From Mycolicibacterium houstonense (lineage in GTDB: Bacteria > Actinomycetota > Actinomycetes > Mycobacteriales > Mycobacteriaceae): DNA of 64,000 nucleotides. The notes under the pieces were generated by a model that was not told the origin of the DNA, searched no databases, and saw only the letters and a list, made by a program, of their open reading frames with translations. A program made the translations under genes and the position numbers. Numbering within the stretch: position 1 is the first letter of the stretch; every line of letters starts with the position of its first letter. Shown here one piece after another: positions 1-8,466 of this stretch. The stretch covers positions 924,802 to 988,801 of the forward strand of contig NZ_LT546207.1 in the NCBI RefSeq assembly GCF_900078665.2. Reading direction: 5' to 3'.

Positions 1-1
1 C

Positions 2-730
2 GGCGCCGGCGACAACGCGGCGGCCGCGCTGGGCCTCGGGGCCGGTCCCGGCGATTGCATTGTCTCGCTCGGAACCTCAGGTGTCGTCAGCGCGGTGGGT
101 GACGCGGTGGCCCACGACACCGAGGGAATCGTGGCCGGCTTCGCCGATGCCACCGGCCGGCAGCTGCCACTGGTGTGCACTCTCAACGGCGCTCCGGTGC
201 TGGCCGCCACCGCCGCCATGCTGCAGGTCGATTTCACCGAGTTCGACCGCTTGGCACTGTCGGCGCAGCCGGGGGCCGAGGGGTTGGTGCTGGTGCCGTA
301 CCTCGAAGGTGAGCGTTCCCCGAACCTGCCGAGCTCTCGCGGCGCGCTGCACGGCATCACGACCCGGAACTTCAACTCGGCCAACGTGGCCCGGGCCGCG
401 GTCGAGGGCCTGCTGGCATCGATGGCCTACTGCATCGACAAGATCGTCGATCACGGCATACCGATCGACCACATCACCCTGATCGGTGGGGGAGCCCGGT
501 CGGAGGCCGTGCGCAGCCTGGCGCCGGCGATCTGGGGACGACCGGTCGACGTCCCGTCGCCCGGCGAGTATGTGGCCCTGGGGGCGGCTCGGCAGGCGGC
601 GTGGACCCTGGGCGGACACGATGCCCCGCCGAAGTGGGGTTCCGGTGGCGGGACCACCTACCGCGCCGACACCACGCCGTGGGTGGTCGACCGGTACCGG
701 ACCGTGCAATCGCTGACCCTCGGGCAGTGA
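2..730 (+). CDS. xylB: Xylulokinase (FGGY carbohydrate kinase), C-terminal part
   Basis: The reading frame enters from the window edge without a start, so only about the C-terminal 242 residues are present. They match the second domain of FGGY sugar kinases: a GAGDNAAAALGLG segment like the xylulokinase G-G-D-N-A motif, SLGTSG, the substrate-lid region LVPYLEGERSPN, and the adenosine-binding motif LIGGGARSEAV. The expected reaction is ATP-dependent phosphorylation of D-xylulose in the cytoplasm; a related pentulose or polyol cannot be excluded from half a protein. The stop overlaps the GTG start of the next gene by 4 nt, which suggests translational coupling. Confidence 0.85.
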   Translation, partial: GAGDNAAAALGLGAGPGDCIVSLGTSGVVSAVGDAVAHDTEGIVAGFADATGRQLPLVCTLNGAPVLAATAAMLQVDFTEFDRLALSAQPGAEGLVLVPYLEGERSPNLPSSRGALHGITTRNFNSANVARAAVEGLLASMAYCIDKIVDHGIPIDHITLIGGGARSEAVRSLAPAIWGRPVDVPSPGEYVALGAARQAAWTLGGHDAPPKWGSGGGTTYRADTTPWVVDRYRTVQSLTLGQ

Positions 731-1425
731 ACTACCTCTGGGAATCGCTGGGGCCAAGCGTGTGGCGCACCCGGTTGCCCTTTCTGGATGTGACGGTCGG
801 ACTGGTCGGCGGCAGTGCCTGCGCCATGCTGATCGATTCCGGCACCACCTTGTCCGAGGCTCGCGGCATCGAGTCAGATGTCGCGGCCCTCACCGGACAT
901 CGTGTCGCTCATATCGCGCTGACTCACAACCATTTCGACCATATTCTCGGGGCGTCGTGGTTTCGTGGTGCCGAAATCCACTGCGCGCCTGAGGTTGCGG
1001 CAACCATGTCGTCGGACCGGATTCGCCTGCGCGCCGACGCGATCCACCACGGCGCCGACGTCGCTGAGGTCGACAGCGCGATCGCCGCGATATCGGCGCC
1101 GGCGCGCCCGGTGTACGGCGGCGTCATCGATCTCGGTGATCGCGCCGTGGTGATCCGGCATCCCGGCCGCGGCCACACCACCCACGATCTGATCGTGACG
1201 GTACCGACGGAACCCACGGTCGTGTTCTGCGGTGATCTCGTCGAGCAGTCGGGGGATCCGGTGATCGACGCCGATTCCGATCTGGCGTCCTGGCCGGCCA
1301 CGTTGGAGGCGGTACTGGCCGCAGGCGGCGACGATGCGTTGTTCGTTCCGGGGCATGGCGCCGTGGTGGATGCCGAGTTCATCCGGCGCCAACAGGCGTG
1401 GCTGAGGATTCGCCACGGTTCGTGA
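727..1425 (+). CDS. Metallo-beta-lactamase-fold hydrolase
   Basis: 232 residues. The zinc-binding motif THNHFDHILG (H-x-H-x-D-H) and a later PGHGAV segment place it in the MBL superfamily of cytoplasmic hydrolases of the glyoxalase II/lactonase kind. The GTG start at 727 was chosen because it overlaps the upstream kinase stop (GTGA) and the conserved fold begins shortly after. A longer in-frame extension runs back into the kinase gene and is not protein-like. Coupling to a sugar kinase hints at metabolite repair or hydrolysis, but the substrate cannot be read from the sequence. Confidence 0.75.
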   Translation: MNYLWESLGPSVWRTRLPFLDVTVGLVGGSACAMLIDSGTTLSEARGIESDVAALTGHRVAHIALTHNHFDHILGASWFRGAEIHCAPEVAATMSSDRIRLRADAIHHGADVAEVDSAIAAISAPARPVYGGVIDLGDRAVVIRHPGRGHTTHDLIVTVPTEPTVVFCGDLVEQSGDPVIDADSDLASWPATLEAVLAAGGDDALFVPGHGAVVDAEFIRRQQAWLRIRHGS

Positions 1426-1468
1426 TCCCGCCGGTGGATTTAGTTAGCCCATATGCGACGATTCGCCG

Positions 1469-2287
1469 ATGACCGAGGTTGTCGCCCATTTCGTGCAGTC
1501 CGAGCAGGACCGGTTCCAGCCGACCCGCTTCGCCCAGAGCCACTGGGGTGAGGACCATCTGAACGGTCCGGCCCTGGTGGGTCTGGCCGCCACCGCGCTG
1601 GAGACCGCGTTCGGACTGCCCGAATTCCTGCCGGCCCGGTTGACCGTCGACCTGTTCAAGGCTGCCCGCGGGTTGCCCACCACGACGAAGGTGGCGCTGA
1701 TCCGGGATGGCCGCCGGGTTCGCAACTCCGAGTGCGAGCTGGTGCAGGACGGGGTGACGGTGGCGCGCGCGACGCTCGTGCAGTATCGGTTGAGTGCCCC
1801 GCCGCGTGGCGAAGAGTGGATCGCTCCGACCAGCTTCGAGCCGCCGCCGACGCTCGACGGTGGCCGCACCACCTACATGGGCAGTGACGCCGGTGGTTGG
1901 GGCCGTGCGATCGCCGACCATCAGAACGCGTCCCGCAAGCGGTTCATGAACCGGACCATCACCGTGGTGCAAGACCGAGAGAACTCGCCGTTCGTGCGGG
2001 CGGCGATGGCGGCCGAGGGCACGAGCCTGGTGACCAATCTCGGCACCGCGGGCGTCGGCTACATCAACGGCGACCTCACCGTGGCGCTGTCCCGGCTGCC
2101 CGGCGACGATTGGATCGGTGTGCAGGCCGATTCCCATTGGGCCTCCGACGGCGTCGCGGTCGGCGCGTCCACGCTGTTCGACAGTGCAGGAGCGTTCGGC
2201 ACCGGACTGATCACAGCCATCAGCAATCCGGCAGCTCAGATCGATTTCGCCAACGATCCGTTCCCGGAGCGCACCGCACCGCGGTGA
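1469..2287 (+). CDS. Acyl-CoA thioesterase family protein (double hot-dog)
   Basis: 272 residues starting at ATG 1469, 43 bp after the previous gene. The N-terminal half (GEDHLNGPALVGLAA, then LTVDLFKAARGLP) and the C-terminal half (DAGGWGRAIADHQNASR, later SHWASDGVAVGASTLFD) resemble the two hot-dog units of mycobacterial TesB-like thioesterases. The expected role is hydrolysis of acyl-CoA thioesters in the cytoplasm. Several mycobacterial paralogues lack proven activity, so the assignment is by family only. No signal peptide or membrane segment is seen. Confidence 0.7.
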   Translation: MTEVVAHFVQSEQDRFQPTRFAQSHWGEDHLNGPALVGLAATALETAFGLPEFLPARLTVDLFKAARGLPTTTKVALIRDGRRVRNSECELVQDGVTVARATLVQYRLSAPPRGEEWIAPTSFEPPPTLDGGRTTYMGSDAGGWGRAIADHQNASRKRFMNRTITVVQDRENSPFVRAAMAAEGTSLVTNLGTAGVGYINGDLTVALSRLPGDDWIGVQADSHWASDGVAVGASTLFDSAGAFGTGLITAISNPAAQIDFANDPFPERTAPR

Positions 2288-2343
2288 CCTGCCGTGCAGG
2301 GCCCGGAGGTTTCCGTAGCCGCGGTACCGGCAACTCAGCCCGG

Positions 2344-3414
2344 ATGGCGGAATGGGGCGACGATCTCGAGGGTGAGCTGCTGCAGGAGCTGCTGAGGGCG
2401 TACGGCCCGTGCGGCCAGGAAGACGCGGTCCGCGATATCTGTCGTCGCGAGCTCGGACCCTACGCCGACGAGCTCTGGACCGATGCCGCCGGAAATCTCG
2501 TCGCCACCTTCGGCGGTTCGGACCCCGCGTCGCCCGCCGTCAGGGTCCTCGCCCATCTCGACGAACTGTCGATGCTCGTCAAACGGGTGGAGCCCGACGG
2601 CACCCTGCGATTGACGCCGCTCGGCACGATGTATCCGGCGAATTTCGGCCTGGGACCGGTCGCAATCCTCGGAGATGACGAAACCCTCTGCGGTGTCCTG
2701 GCATTGGGGTCAGAGCACACCACGCAAGAGACGGAGCGCATCTGGCGGACGAAACCGGATCAGGGCGACAAGGCACTGGACTGGCCGGACGTTTACGTGT
2801 TCACCGGTCTGGAGCCCGACCAGCTGGCGAAATCGGGAATCGGGCCGGGCACCCGGGTGTGCATCGACCGCAGCAAGCGCGAACTCATCGAGGTCGGCGA
2901 TTATCTGGGCTGCTACTTCATGGACGATCGCGCCGCGGTGCTGACTCTGTTGCTCCTGGCTCGTCAGATCCACACGACCGGCCGGAGACCGGCCGGCGAC
3001 CTCTATCTGGTGTTTACCACGAATGAAGAGGTCGGCGGAGTCGGGGCTGCGCATGCCTGCCGCACGCTGCCGGGCGATACCACTCTCGCCGTGGAAGTCG
3101 GGCCGACAGAGGCCGAATACGGCACCACGGTGACGGGTGGGCCGATCGTGGCGTACAGCGACGCGCAGTGTGTGTACGACAAGGCCGTCGCCGATCGGTT
3201 GTGCGCGATCGCGCGCGACCTTGGCCACACACCGCAGGCCGCGGTGCTCGGCGCGTTCGAGTCCGATGCGTCGCACACCAAGGCGGCCGGCTTGTCGCCC
3301 CGGGCCGGGTTGCTGTGCCTGCCGACGCTGAGTACCCACGGCTATGAGGTGATCCCGCGGTCGGCGATCGCGGCGGTGACCGAGGTTCTGATGGACTTCG
3401 TCGTGCCGCGTTGA
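2344..3414 (+). CDS. M42 family metallopeptidase (glutamyl aminopeptidase/endoglucanase family)
   Basis: 356 residues. The dinuclear-metal ligands of the M42/M20 clan are visible: AHLDELSM (H-x-D), the bridging aspartate in FMDDRAAVL, the catalytic Glu pair in TTNEEVGGVGA, the Asp/Glu-equivalent in VEVGPTEAE and the C-terminal His in STHGYE. M42 enzymes are large cytoplasmic tetrahedral aminopeptidases. ATG 2344 is used; GTG 2284 is in frame, but the extra 20 residues show no family features. The gene ends 13 bp before the convergent gtrA-like gene. Confidence 0.85.
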   Translation: MAEWGDDLEGELLQELLRAYGPCGQEDAVRDICRRELGPYADELWTDAAGNLVATFGGSDPASPAVRVLAHLDELSMLVKRVEPDGTLRLTPLGTMYPANFGLGPVAILGDDETLCGVLALGSEHTTQETERIWRTKPDQGDKALDWPDVYVFTGLEPDQLAKSGIGPGTRVCIDRSKRELIEVGDYLGCYFMDDRAAVLTLLLLARQIHTTGRRPAGDLYLVFTTNEEVGGVGAAHACRTLPGDTTLAVEVGPTEAEYGTTVTGGPIVAYSDAQCVYDKAVADRLCAIARDLGHTPQAAVLGAFESDASHTKAAGLSPRAGLLCLPTLSTHGYEVIPRSAIAAVTEVLMDFVVPR

Positions 3415-3427
3415 GGGTCGGCGCAGG

Positions 3428-3895
3428 TCAGCGGCGGAATACCACCCACCGCATCGCGCTGTACATGTAGATCGCCTCGCAGCCGCCCGCAACGATCCGG
3501 GCCAGGTGGTACTCCAGTCCCAGAGCGGCCAGCCCGCTCGACACCCCCAGGATGAACGCCAGGTAGTTCACGATCACCACCGCCACGTACACCATCAGCT
3601 GGGGGCCGACGGCCGCATGGGAGCGGAAGTTCATGGTTCGGTTGAGGTAGTAGGCCAAACCGAAGGCACCGGCGTATCCGACCGTCACCGCAACGGGAAG
3701 CGGCACGCGGAATCCACCGTGCAGGACGGTCAGGATGGTCAGATCGACACCGAAGGTGAAGGTGTTTATCAGCACGAAGCCGAGGAATGTCGGTGGTACT
3801 GCGGAATTCAGCGGCGCGGGCAGCTTGCGCACGACCAGCACACAAAAACGGTGGAACCGTTCGGCCGCGGATATCCGGCTCGTTTCGCCTCGCAC
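3428..3895 (-). CDS. GtrA-like membrane protein
   Basis: 155 residues from GTG 3895. Four hydrophobic segments (around residues 35-55, 67-87, 98-118 and 128-148) and the motif FGLAYYLNRTMNF are typical of the GtrA family, which is thought to help flip or retain polyprenyl-linked sugars during cell-surface glycan decoration. It is transcribed towards the M42 peptidase and away from the tetR remnant. The specific glycan pathway is unknown. Confidence 0.8.
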   Translation of the reverse strand: MRGETSRISAAERFHRFCVLVVRKLPAPLNSAVPPTFLGFVLINTFTFGVDLTILTVLHGGFRVPLPVAVTVGYAGAFGLAYYLNRTMNFRSHAAVGPQLMVYVAVVIVNYLAFILGVSSGLAALGLEYHLARIVAGGCEAIYMYSAMRWVVFRR

Positions 3896-4034
3896 GTGGA
3901 CACCGTGGCATCGGAAGGTGTCAGCACCGTGAGCAGTGAGCGAACTTCACTCCGAGATGTCTACTCCTTCATAGCCGGTCAGCATCTCGGTGTTGCGGTG
4001 GTGCCGTGACGGGCGCTGGCTAACGTTTGACAGG

Positions 4035-4241
4035 ATGGGGCCCATGGCCGAACGCTGGACGACGCAACGCCGCTTGCAGCACGCCCGCAACGTCCTGCTG
4101 GCTGCTGCCGAGGAGAGGTTCGCGCGCAAAGAGTTTGACGGTGCCGCTCGCGAGAGCATCGCCGAGGTCGTCGGGTACGCCCGAGGCACCACCTATTCCC
4201 ACTTCGGCAGCAACGTTGTGTCCGAGGGCAATAGCTCGTGA
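4035..4241 (+). pseudogene. TetR regulator remnant, DNA-binding domain only
   Basis: 68 codons encode a TetR helix-turn-helix: ARNVLLAAAEERFARKEFDGA followed by ARESIAEVVGYARGTTYSHFGS. The reading frame then stops, so the whole ligand-binding/dimerisation domain (about 120 residues) is missing. The stop overlaps the GTG start of the EamA transporter. Usual TetR proteins are about 190 residues. The likely explanation is a deletion joining the 5' end of a regulator to its neighbour. A functional mini-regulator is possible but unlikely, because TetR proteins dimerise through the missing part. Confidence 0.6.
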
Positions 4242-5110
4242 CCAAGACCGGGCATCCGGCGCGCACCGGTGCGTTGATGGCCATGGCGTCGATGCTGTGC
4301 GTGCAGATCGGCCTTGCGGTCGCCGTCGGCCTGATCGACGACATCGGTGCCGAGGGCGCCGCATGGTTGCGCCTGGCATGGGCCGGCGTTCTGATGCTGG
4401 TGATCGTGCGCCCGCGTCCCTCGGCGTTCACCAAGTCCGCATTCTGGACCTGCGTCGCGCTCGGCGTCGTCACTGCCGGTGTCACGATCCTGTTCATGGC
4501 CGCACTGTCCCGGATCCCGCTCGGCACGGCCAGCGCGCTGGAATTCCTCGGCCCCCTCGGGGTTGCGGTCGCACACGGCAAGGGCCGGAGTCGAATCCTG
4601 TGGCCAGGGTTGGCGGCCGCCGGCGTGGTGCTGCTCACCGAACCGTGGTCGGGCCACGTCGATCTCCTCGGCGTGATCTACGCGCTGGGCGCCGCGCTGT
4701 GCTGGGCTTGCTACATCCTGTTGACTCAGCGGGTCGGCGACGAGGTGGCCGGCATCAAGGGCCTTGCGGTGTCCATGCCGGTCGCCGGTCTGGTCGGCAC
4801 CGTGGCCGTCGGACCGTCGGTGTTCGGCCAGTTGACACCGCAGTTGCTGTTGATCGGCGTGGGGCTGGCGATCCTGTTGCCCGTGGTTCCGTTCGCCCTC
4901 GAGATGTCGGCGCTGCGCTATCTGAGCACCGCGGCGTTCGGCACGCTGATGGCGCTGGAGCCGGCCTTCGCGATGTTGGTGGGTCTGGTCATGCTGCGTC
5001 AGGTGCCGAACCCCGCCGCCGTGGTCGGCATCTGCCTCGTGGTGGCGGCGGGCATCGGCGCGGCGCGCACCGGAGCGCGTACTCCGCCGGTCCCGGCCGA
5101 GATCGGCTGA
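4238..5110 (+). CDS. EamA/RhtA family inner-membrane exporter
   Basis: 290 residues and about ten hydrophobic segments in two repeated EamA halves. The half-boundary motifs [16 protein letters not shown] (first half) and [14 protein letters not shown] (second half) are those of RhtA-type threonine/homoserine or drug/metabolite exporters. The GTG start overlaps the truncated tetR stop (GTGA). The tetR remnant in front may be what is left of its regulator. The substrate is unknown. Confidence 0.85.
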   Translation: MTKTGHPARTGALMAMASMLCVQIGLAVAVGLIDDIGAEGAAWLRLAWAGVLMLVIVRPRPSAFTKSAFWTCVALGVVTAGVTILFMAALSRIPLGTASALEFLGPLGVAVAHGKGRSRILWPGLAAAGVVLLTEPWSGHVDLLGVIYALGAALCWACYILLTQRVGDEVAGIKGLAVSMPVAGLVGTVAVGPSVFGQLTPQLLLIGVGLAILLPVVPFALEMSALRYLSTAAFGTLMALEPAFAMLVGLVMLRQVPNPAAVVGICLVVAAGIGAARTGARTPPVPAEIG

Positions 5111-5129
5111 ACTGGCTACCCTGGGGCCA

Positions 5130-5486
5130 ATGGCACGCGGAATCTTCAATTCCCCAGTCGTCCACTGGTTCAATGCGGCAGCGGTCGGCCTGTCCCGGCT
5201 ACCCGTGCTCGACCGGCTGATCGGCCACGGAGTGGTGGTGATCCGCTATACCGGGCGCCGGTCGGGCCGGACTTTCGAGACGCCGGTTTCGGTGCGGCTC
5301 GACGGCACGAAGGTGACCATCAACGTGATGACACCGGACAACAAGAACTGGTGGCGCAACTTCCTCGGCGAAGGCGGTCCGGTCACCTTGGTGAACCTGG
5401 ACGGCAAGGACCGCACGGGCCACGCGGTCGCCCACCGTGACGGCCAGGGCAAGGTGGCCGTCACGGTGCGGCTCGACGAACCCTGA
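5130..5486 (+). CDS. Nitroreductase/F420-dependent-oxidoreductase family (DUF385-like) protein
   Basis: 118 residues. The order of motifs RYTGRRSGRTFETPV and NWWRNFLGEGGPVTL is that of the small split-barrel deazaflavin (F420)-binding proteins related to mycobacterial Ddn. Such proteins reduce quinones, nitroaromatics or unknown hydrophobic substrates with F420H2. It is slightly shorter than typical (about 130-150 residues). It follows the exporter by 19 bp in the same direction and converges on potC. Confidence 0.65.
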   Translation: MARGIFNSPVVHWFNAAAVGLSRLPVLDRLIGHGVVVIRYTGRRSGRTFETPVSVRLDGTKVTINVMTPDNKNWWRNFLGEGGPVTLVNLDGKDRTGHAVAHRDGQGKVAVTVRLDEP

Positions 5487-5489
5487 CCG

Positions 5490-6335
5490 TCAGACGTCGA
5501 TGCGCTTGCGCCGGTAGAGCGTTCCGGCCATCAGCAGCAGCAGGCTCACCACCAGGATCGCCGTGGCCAGCACGTTGATCTGCGGGGGTACCGCGGCTTT
5601 GACCGCCGCATTGACGTACAGCGGATACGTGACGGCGGAGCCACTGACGAAATACGTGATGATGAAGTCGTCCAGTGACAATGCGAACGACAGCATCGCC
5701 GCGGCCACGATGCCGGGAACGATCAGCGGCAGGGTCACCCTGAAGAATGTCCGGGTGGGGCTGGCGCCGAGATCCATCGAGGCGTCCTCGAGCGTCCAGT
5801 CGAAGCCGCGCACCCGCGCCCGAACCGTCATCGCGATGAAGCTCACCTGGAAGGCGATGTGGGCCAACACGATCGTGGTGTAGCCGGTGGCCCAGCCCAG
5901 ATCGAGGAACAGTGTCAGCAGCGAGGCACCCATCACCACCTCGGGGGCGGTGAGTGGCAGCACCAGGAAGGTGTCGACCGCCTTCTGGCCGCGGAATCGT
6001 TGGCGCACCAGAGCGATCGCCACCAGCGTGCCCAATACCAGGGCGACGCCGGTAGACACCGCGGCGACGTTCAGGCTCAACTTGAGCGCCTCGGTCAGCG
6101 CCGGGTATTTGAACGGGTCCGCCCAGTTCTCGAGGGTGAATCCCTGCCAGGTGTAGTTGAACTTGCCTGCGGGCTTGTTGAACGAGAACAGCACGATCAC
6201 GAAGATCGGCAGGAACAGGTACAGCAGCACCAGCCCGGCCACCAGTCGCAGCATCAGATCGCCCCACCTGGGGGAGCCCTTGACGACTGTGGGTTTGGGC
6301 TGTTCCAGCGCCTCGGTCATGGCCTGGGTGGTCAT
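5490..6335 (-). CDS. potC: Spermidine/putrescine-type ABC transporter permease PotC
   Basis: 281 residues and six predicted membrane helices. The binding-protein-dependent permease signature lies around EDASMDLGASPTRTF (EAA loop), with PotC-like SFALSLDDFIITYFVSG near the end. It forms the membrane channel with PotB and is energised by PotA. The ATG at 6335 overlaps the end of potB by 4 nt (ATGA), so the two permeases are translationally coupled. It is the last gene of a potA-D-B-C operon read right to left. Confidence 0.9.
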   Translation of the reverse strand: MTTQAMTEALEQPKPTVVKGSPRWGDLMLRLVAGLVLLYLFLPIFVIVLFSFNKPAGKFNYTWQGFTLENWADPFKYPALTEALKLSLNVAAVSTGVALVLGTLVAIALVRQRFRGQKAVDTFLVLPLTAPEVVMGASLLTLFLDLGWATGYTTIVLAHIAFQVSFIAMTVRARVRGFDWTLEDASMDLGASPTRTFFRVTLPLIVPGIVAAAMLSFALSLDDFIITYFVSGSAVTYPLYVNAAVKAAVPPQINVLATAILVVSLLLLMAGTLYRRKRIDV

Positions 6336-7207
6336 ACCAGATCCTCCGTACCCAAAGCCCGGGTGTAGAGCAGCACACCCACCAGGATGATCGCCATCAA
6401 CACCATGCTCAGCGCGGCGGCCGCGGGATAGTCCTTGACCACCAGGAACTGCTTCTGGATCACGTTGCCGATCATCGTGGTCTGCGTACTGCCCAGGTAG
6501 TCGGCGTTGATGAAGTCACCGGCCGCCGGGATGAAGACCAGCATGCTTCCGGCCAGCACCCCCGGCATCGACAGCGGCAGAATGACTTTCGTGAAACTGC
6601 GGGTGTTCGACGAATAGAGGTCCTTGGAGGCCTCGATCAACCGGGGATCGATCTTCTCCAGGCTCACGTACAGCGGCAGGATCATGAAGATGATCCAGTT
6701 GTAGGTGAGCCCGCCTATGACTGCCCAACTCGTCGACAGCAGACGCCCCTCGCTGGGCAACAGTCCGATGGCACCGAGCGTGCTGACCACCCAGCCGTCG
6801 TCGGCCAGGATGGTCTTCCACGCGATGGTGCGGATCAGGAACGTCACGAAGAACGGGAGGATCACCAGGCCGAGGATCAGGTTCTTGTATCGGCCTGCCT
6901 TGAACGCGATGACGTAGGCCAGTGGGAAGGCCAGCAGCGCGCACAGCACCGTCGCCACCAAGGCGTAGCCGAATGTCCGCAGGATTTGATCCTGGTACTC
7001 GCTGAAGGCGTGCAGGTAGTTGCCGAAGTTCCAGTCGAACTCCAATGTCGGCAGGTACACCGAACCACCTGACGTCGACAACGAGGTGCGGGCCAGCGAG
7101 AAGAACGGCACCACGAAGAAGACCGCGAGATACACCAGGGCAGGCAGGATCATCAGATACGGAGCGACCTTGCTCCGCTGCCGGCTACTGGTGGCTACTC
7201 CTGCCAC
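6332..7207 (-). CDS. potB: Spermidine/putrescine-type ABC transporter permease PotB
   Basis: 291 residues and six membrane helices, beginning with a basic N-terminus (SSRQRSKVAPYLMILPAL). The EAA-loop region is LIEASKDLYSSNTRSFTKVILPLSMPG, of which the first part carries the interaction site for the ATPase. Its start lies 4 bp after the potD stop, giving tight operon packing. It partners with PotC in the membrane. Confidence 0.9.
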   Translation of the reverse strand: MAGVATSSRQRSKVAPYLMILPALVYLAVFFVVPFFSLARTSLSTSGGSVYLPTLEFDWNFGNYLHAFSEYQDQILRTFGYALVATVLCALLAFPLAYVIAFKAGRYKNLILGLVILPFFVTFLIRTIAWKTILADDGWVVSTLGAIGLLPSEGRLLSTSWAVIGGLTYNWIIFMILPLYVSLEKIDPRLIEASKDLYSSNTRSFTKVILPLSMPGVLAGSMLVFIPAAGDFINADYLGSTQTTMIGNVIQKQFLVVKDYPAAAALSMVLMAIILVGVLLYTRALGTEDLV

Positions 7208-7211
7208 GCGT

Positions 7212-8405
7212 TCAGCCCCCGGTCACTGCGGCGTAGAGGTCGTTGAACTCCTTGGTCTGCTCGTCGGTCAGCGCAGCCCACGATTTCAGGTTGTCCGACA
7301 TCGATGCGGGCGGATTGATCAGGGGGTTGCTTGCGATGGCCGGATCGATCTTGTTCAGCTCGTCGGTCATATCCGACAGCACGGGCACGAACTGGGTAAA
7401 GGCGATCAGCTTGGCGTAGTTGGCCCGGTCGTAGACGTAGTCGATCCAGGCCTCGGCGGCCTTCTGGTTCTGCGTGGTGTAGGGAATCACCATGGTGTCG
7501 ATGAACCAGTCGCCGCCGGATTCCGGCACCACGAACTTCAGGTCGGGGTTGTCGGCCTGAAGCTGGACCACGTCGCCGGAATATGCCTGCGCGACAGCGA
7601 TATTGCCGGCCGCGAGGTCGTCGGCGTAGTCATTGCCGGTGAACCTGCGGATCTGTCCCTTGTCCTTCTGCTCGCGGACGAAGTCGACGGCCTTCTGGAC
7701 GGCTTCGGTGGACGGTTCCTCGACGGAGTTGCCCTGCCACTGCATGATCATGCCCAGGCCGTCCTGGACGTCGGAGAACAAGCTGACCCGACCCTTGAAC
7801 GCCGGGTCCCACAGGTCCTCGATCTTGGTGATGTCGCGTCCGGTGGCGGCGCGGTTGTAGGCCAGGCCGACCATGCCGGTCATGTACGGCGCAGTCACCT
7901 TGCGGCCCGGATCGACCTTCGAGTTCAACAGGTCCTGGCGCAGGTTCTTCTTGTTGGGGACACGGGTCTCGCTGATCTCGTTGAGCCACTTGAGGCCGTT
8001 GAGCCGGGCGGCCATGAACTCGGTGGGCACCACCAGGTCGGCACCCACGTCCTGCTTGCGGGCCAACGGTTCCTTGACCTTCGCGAACCACTGCTCGTTG
8101 TCGTTGAAGTCTTCCTTGTAGTCGACCGTCAGGCCAGAGGCGGTCTGGAATGCCGCTACGAATCCTCCGGCCATGTAGAGCGGCCAGTTGGAGATTCGCA
8201 GCAGGCCGCTCGCCGGTGAACCGTCATCGGGTGCTGCCGAAGTGGCTGGGGCACTGGAATTCTCGCCCGAGCCGCAAGCGGCCAGGACGGAGGGTCCCAG
8301 TGCCAGTGCGGCTGCTGCTGCGGCGCCGCCGCCCAGGAACCGGCGACGTGAGGTGCGGTTGGAAGCGAGCCGGGCAAGCAGGCGGGGGTCGGTGTTCTCG
8401 GGCAT
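7212..8405 (-). CDS. potD: Extracytoplasmic polyamine-binding lipoprotein PotD
   Basis: 397 residues. Start ATG 8405 has a good ribosome site (GAAAGG) 6-7 nt upstream; a longer in-frame extension has no protein-like sequence. The N-terminus carries a twin-arginine signal (TSRRRFLGGGAAAA) ending in a lipobox LAAC, so the mature protein is a lipid-anchored solute receptor. Family segments include LRISNWPLYM and SDMTDELNKIDPAI. Spermidine or putrescine is the usual ligand; related opines or amino-alcohols are possible. Confidence 0.9.
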   Translation of the reverse strand: MPENTDPRLLARLASNRTSRRRFLGGGAAAAAALALGPSVLAACGSGENSSAPATSAAPDDGSPASGLLRISNWPLYMAGGFVAAFQTASGLTVDYKEDFNDNEQWFAKVKEPLARKQDVGADLVVPTEFMAARLNGLKWLNEISETRVPNKKNLRQDLLNSKVDPGRKVTAPYMTGMVGLAYNRAATGRDITKIEDLWDPAFKGRVSLFSDVQDGLGMIMQWQGNSVEEPSTEAVQKAVDFVREQKDKGQIRRFTGNDYADDLAAGNIAVAQAYSGDVVQLQADNPDLKFVVPESGGDWFIDTMVIPYTTQNQKAAEAWIDYVYDRANYAKLIAFTQFVPVLSDMTDELNKIDPAIASNPLINPPASMSDNLKSWAALTDEQTKEFNDLYAAVTGG

Positions 8406-8466
8406 GTGCGGCCTTTCGGTGGATTCGGGCGCGGTCGTCGATGAAGGGGGGAGTGGCGGAGCCTGT

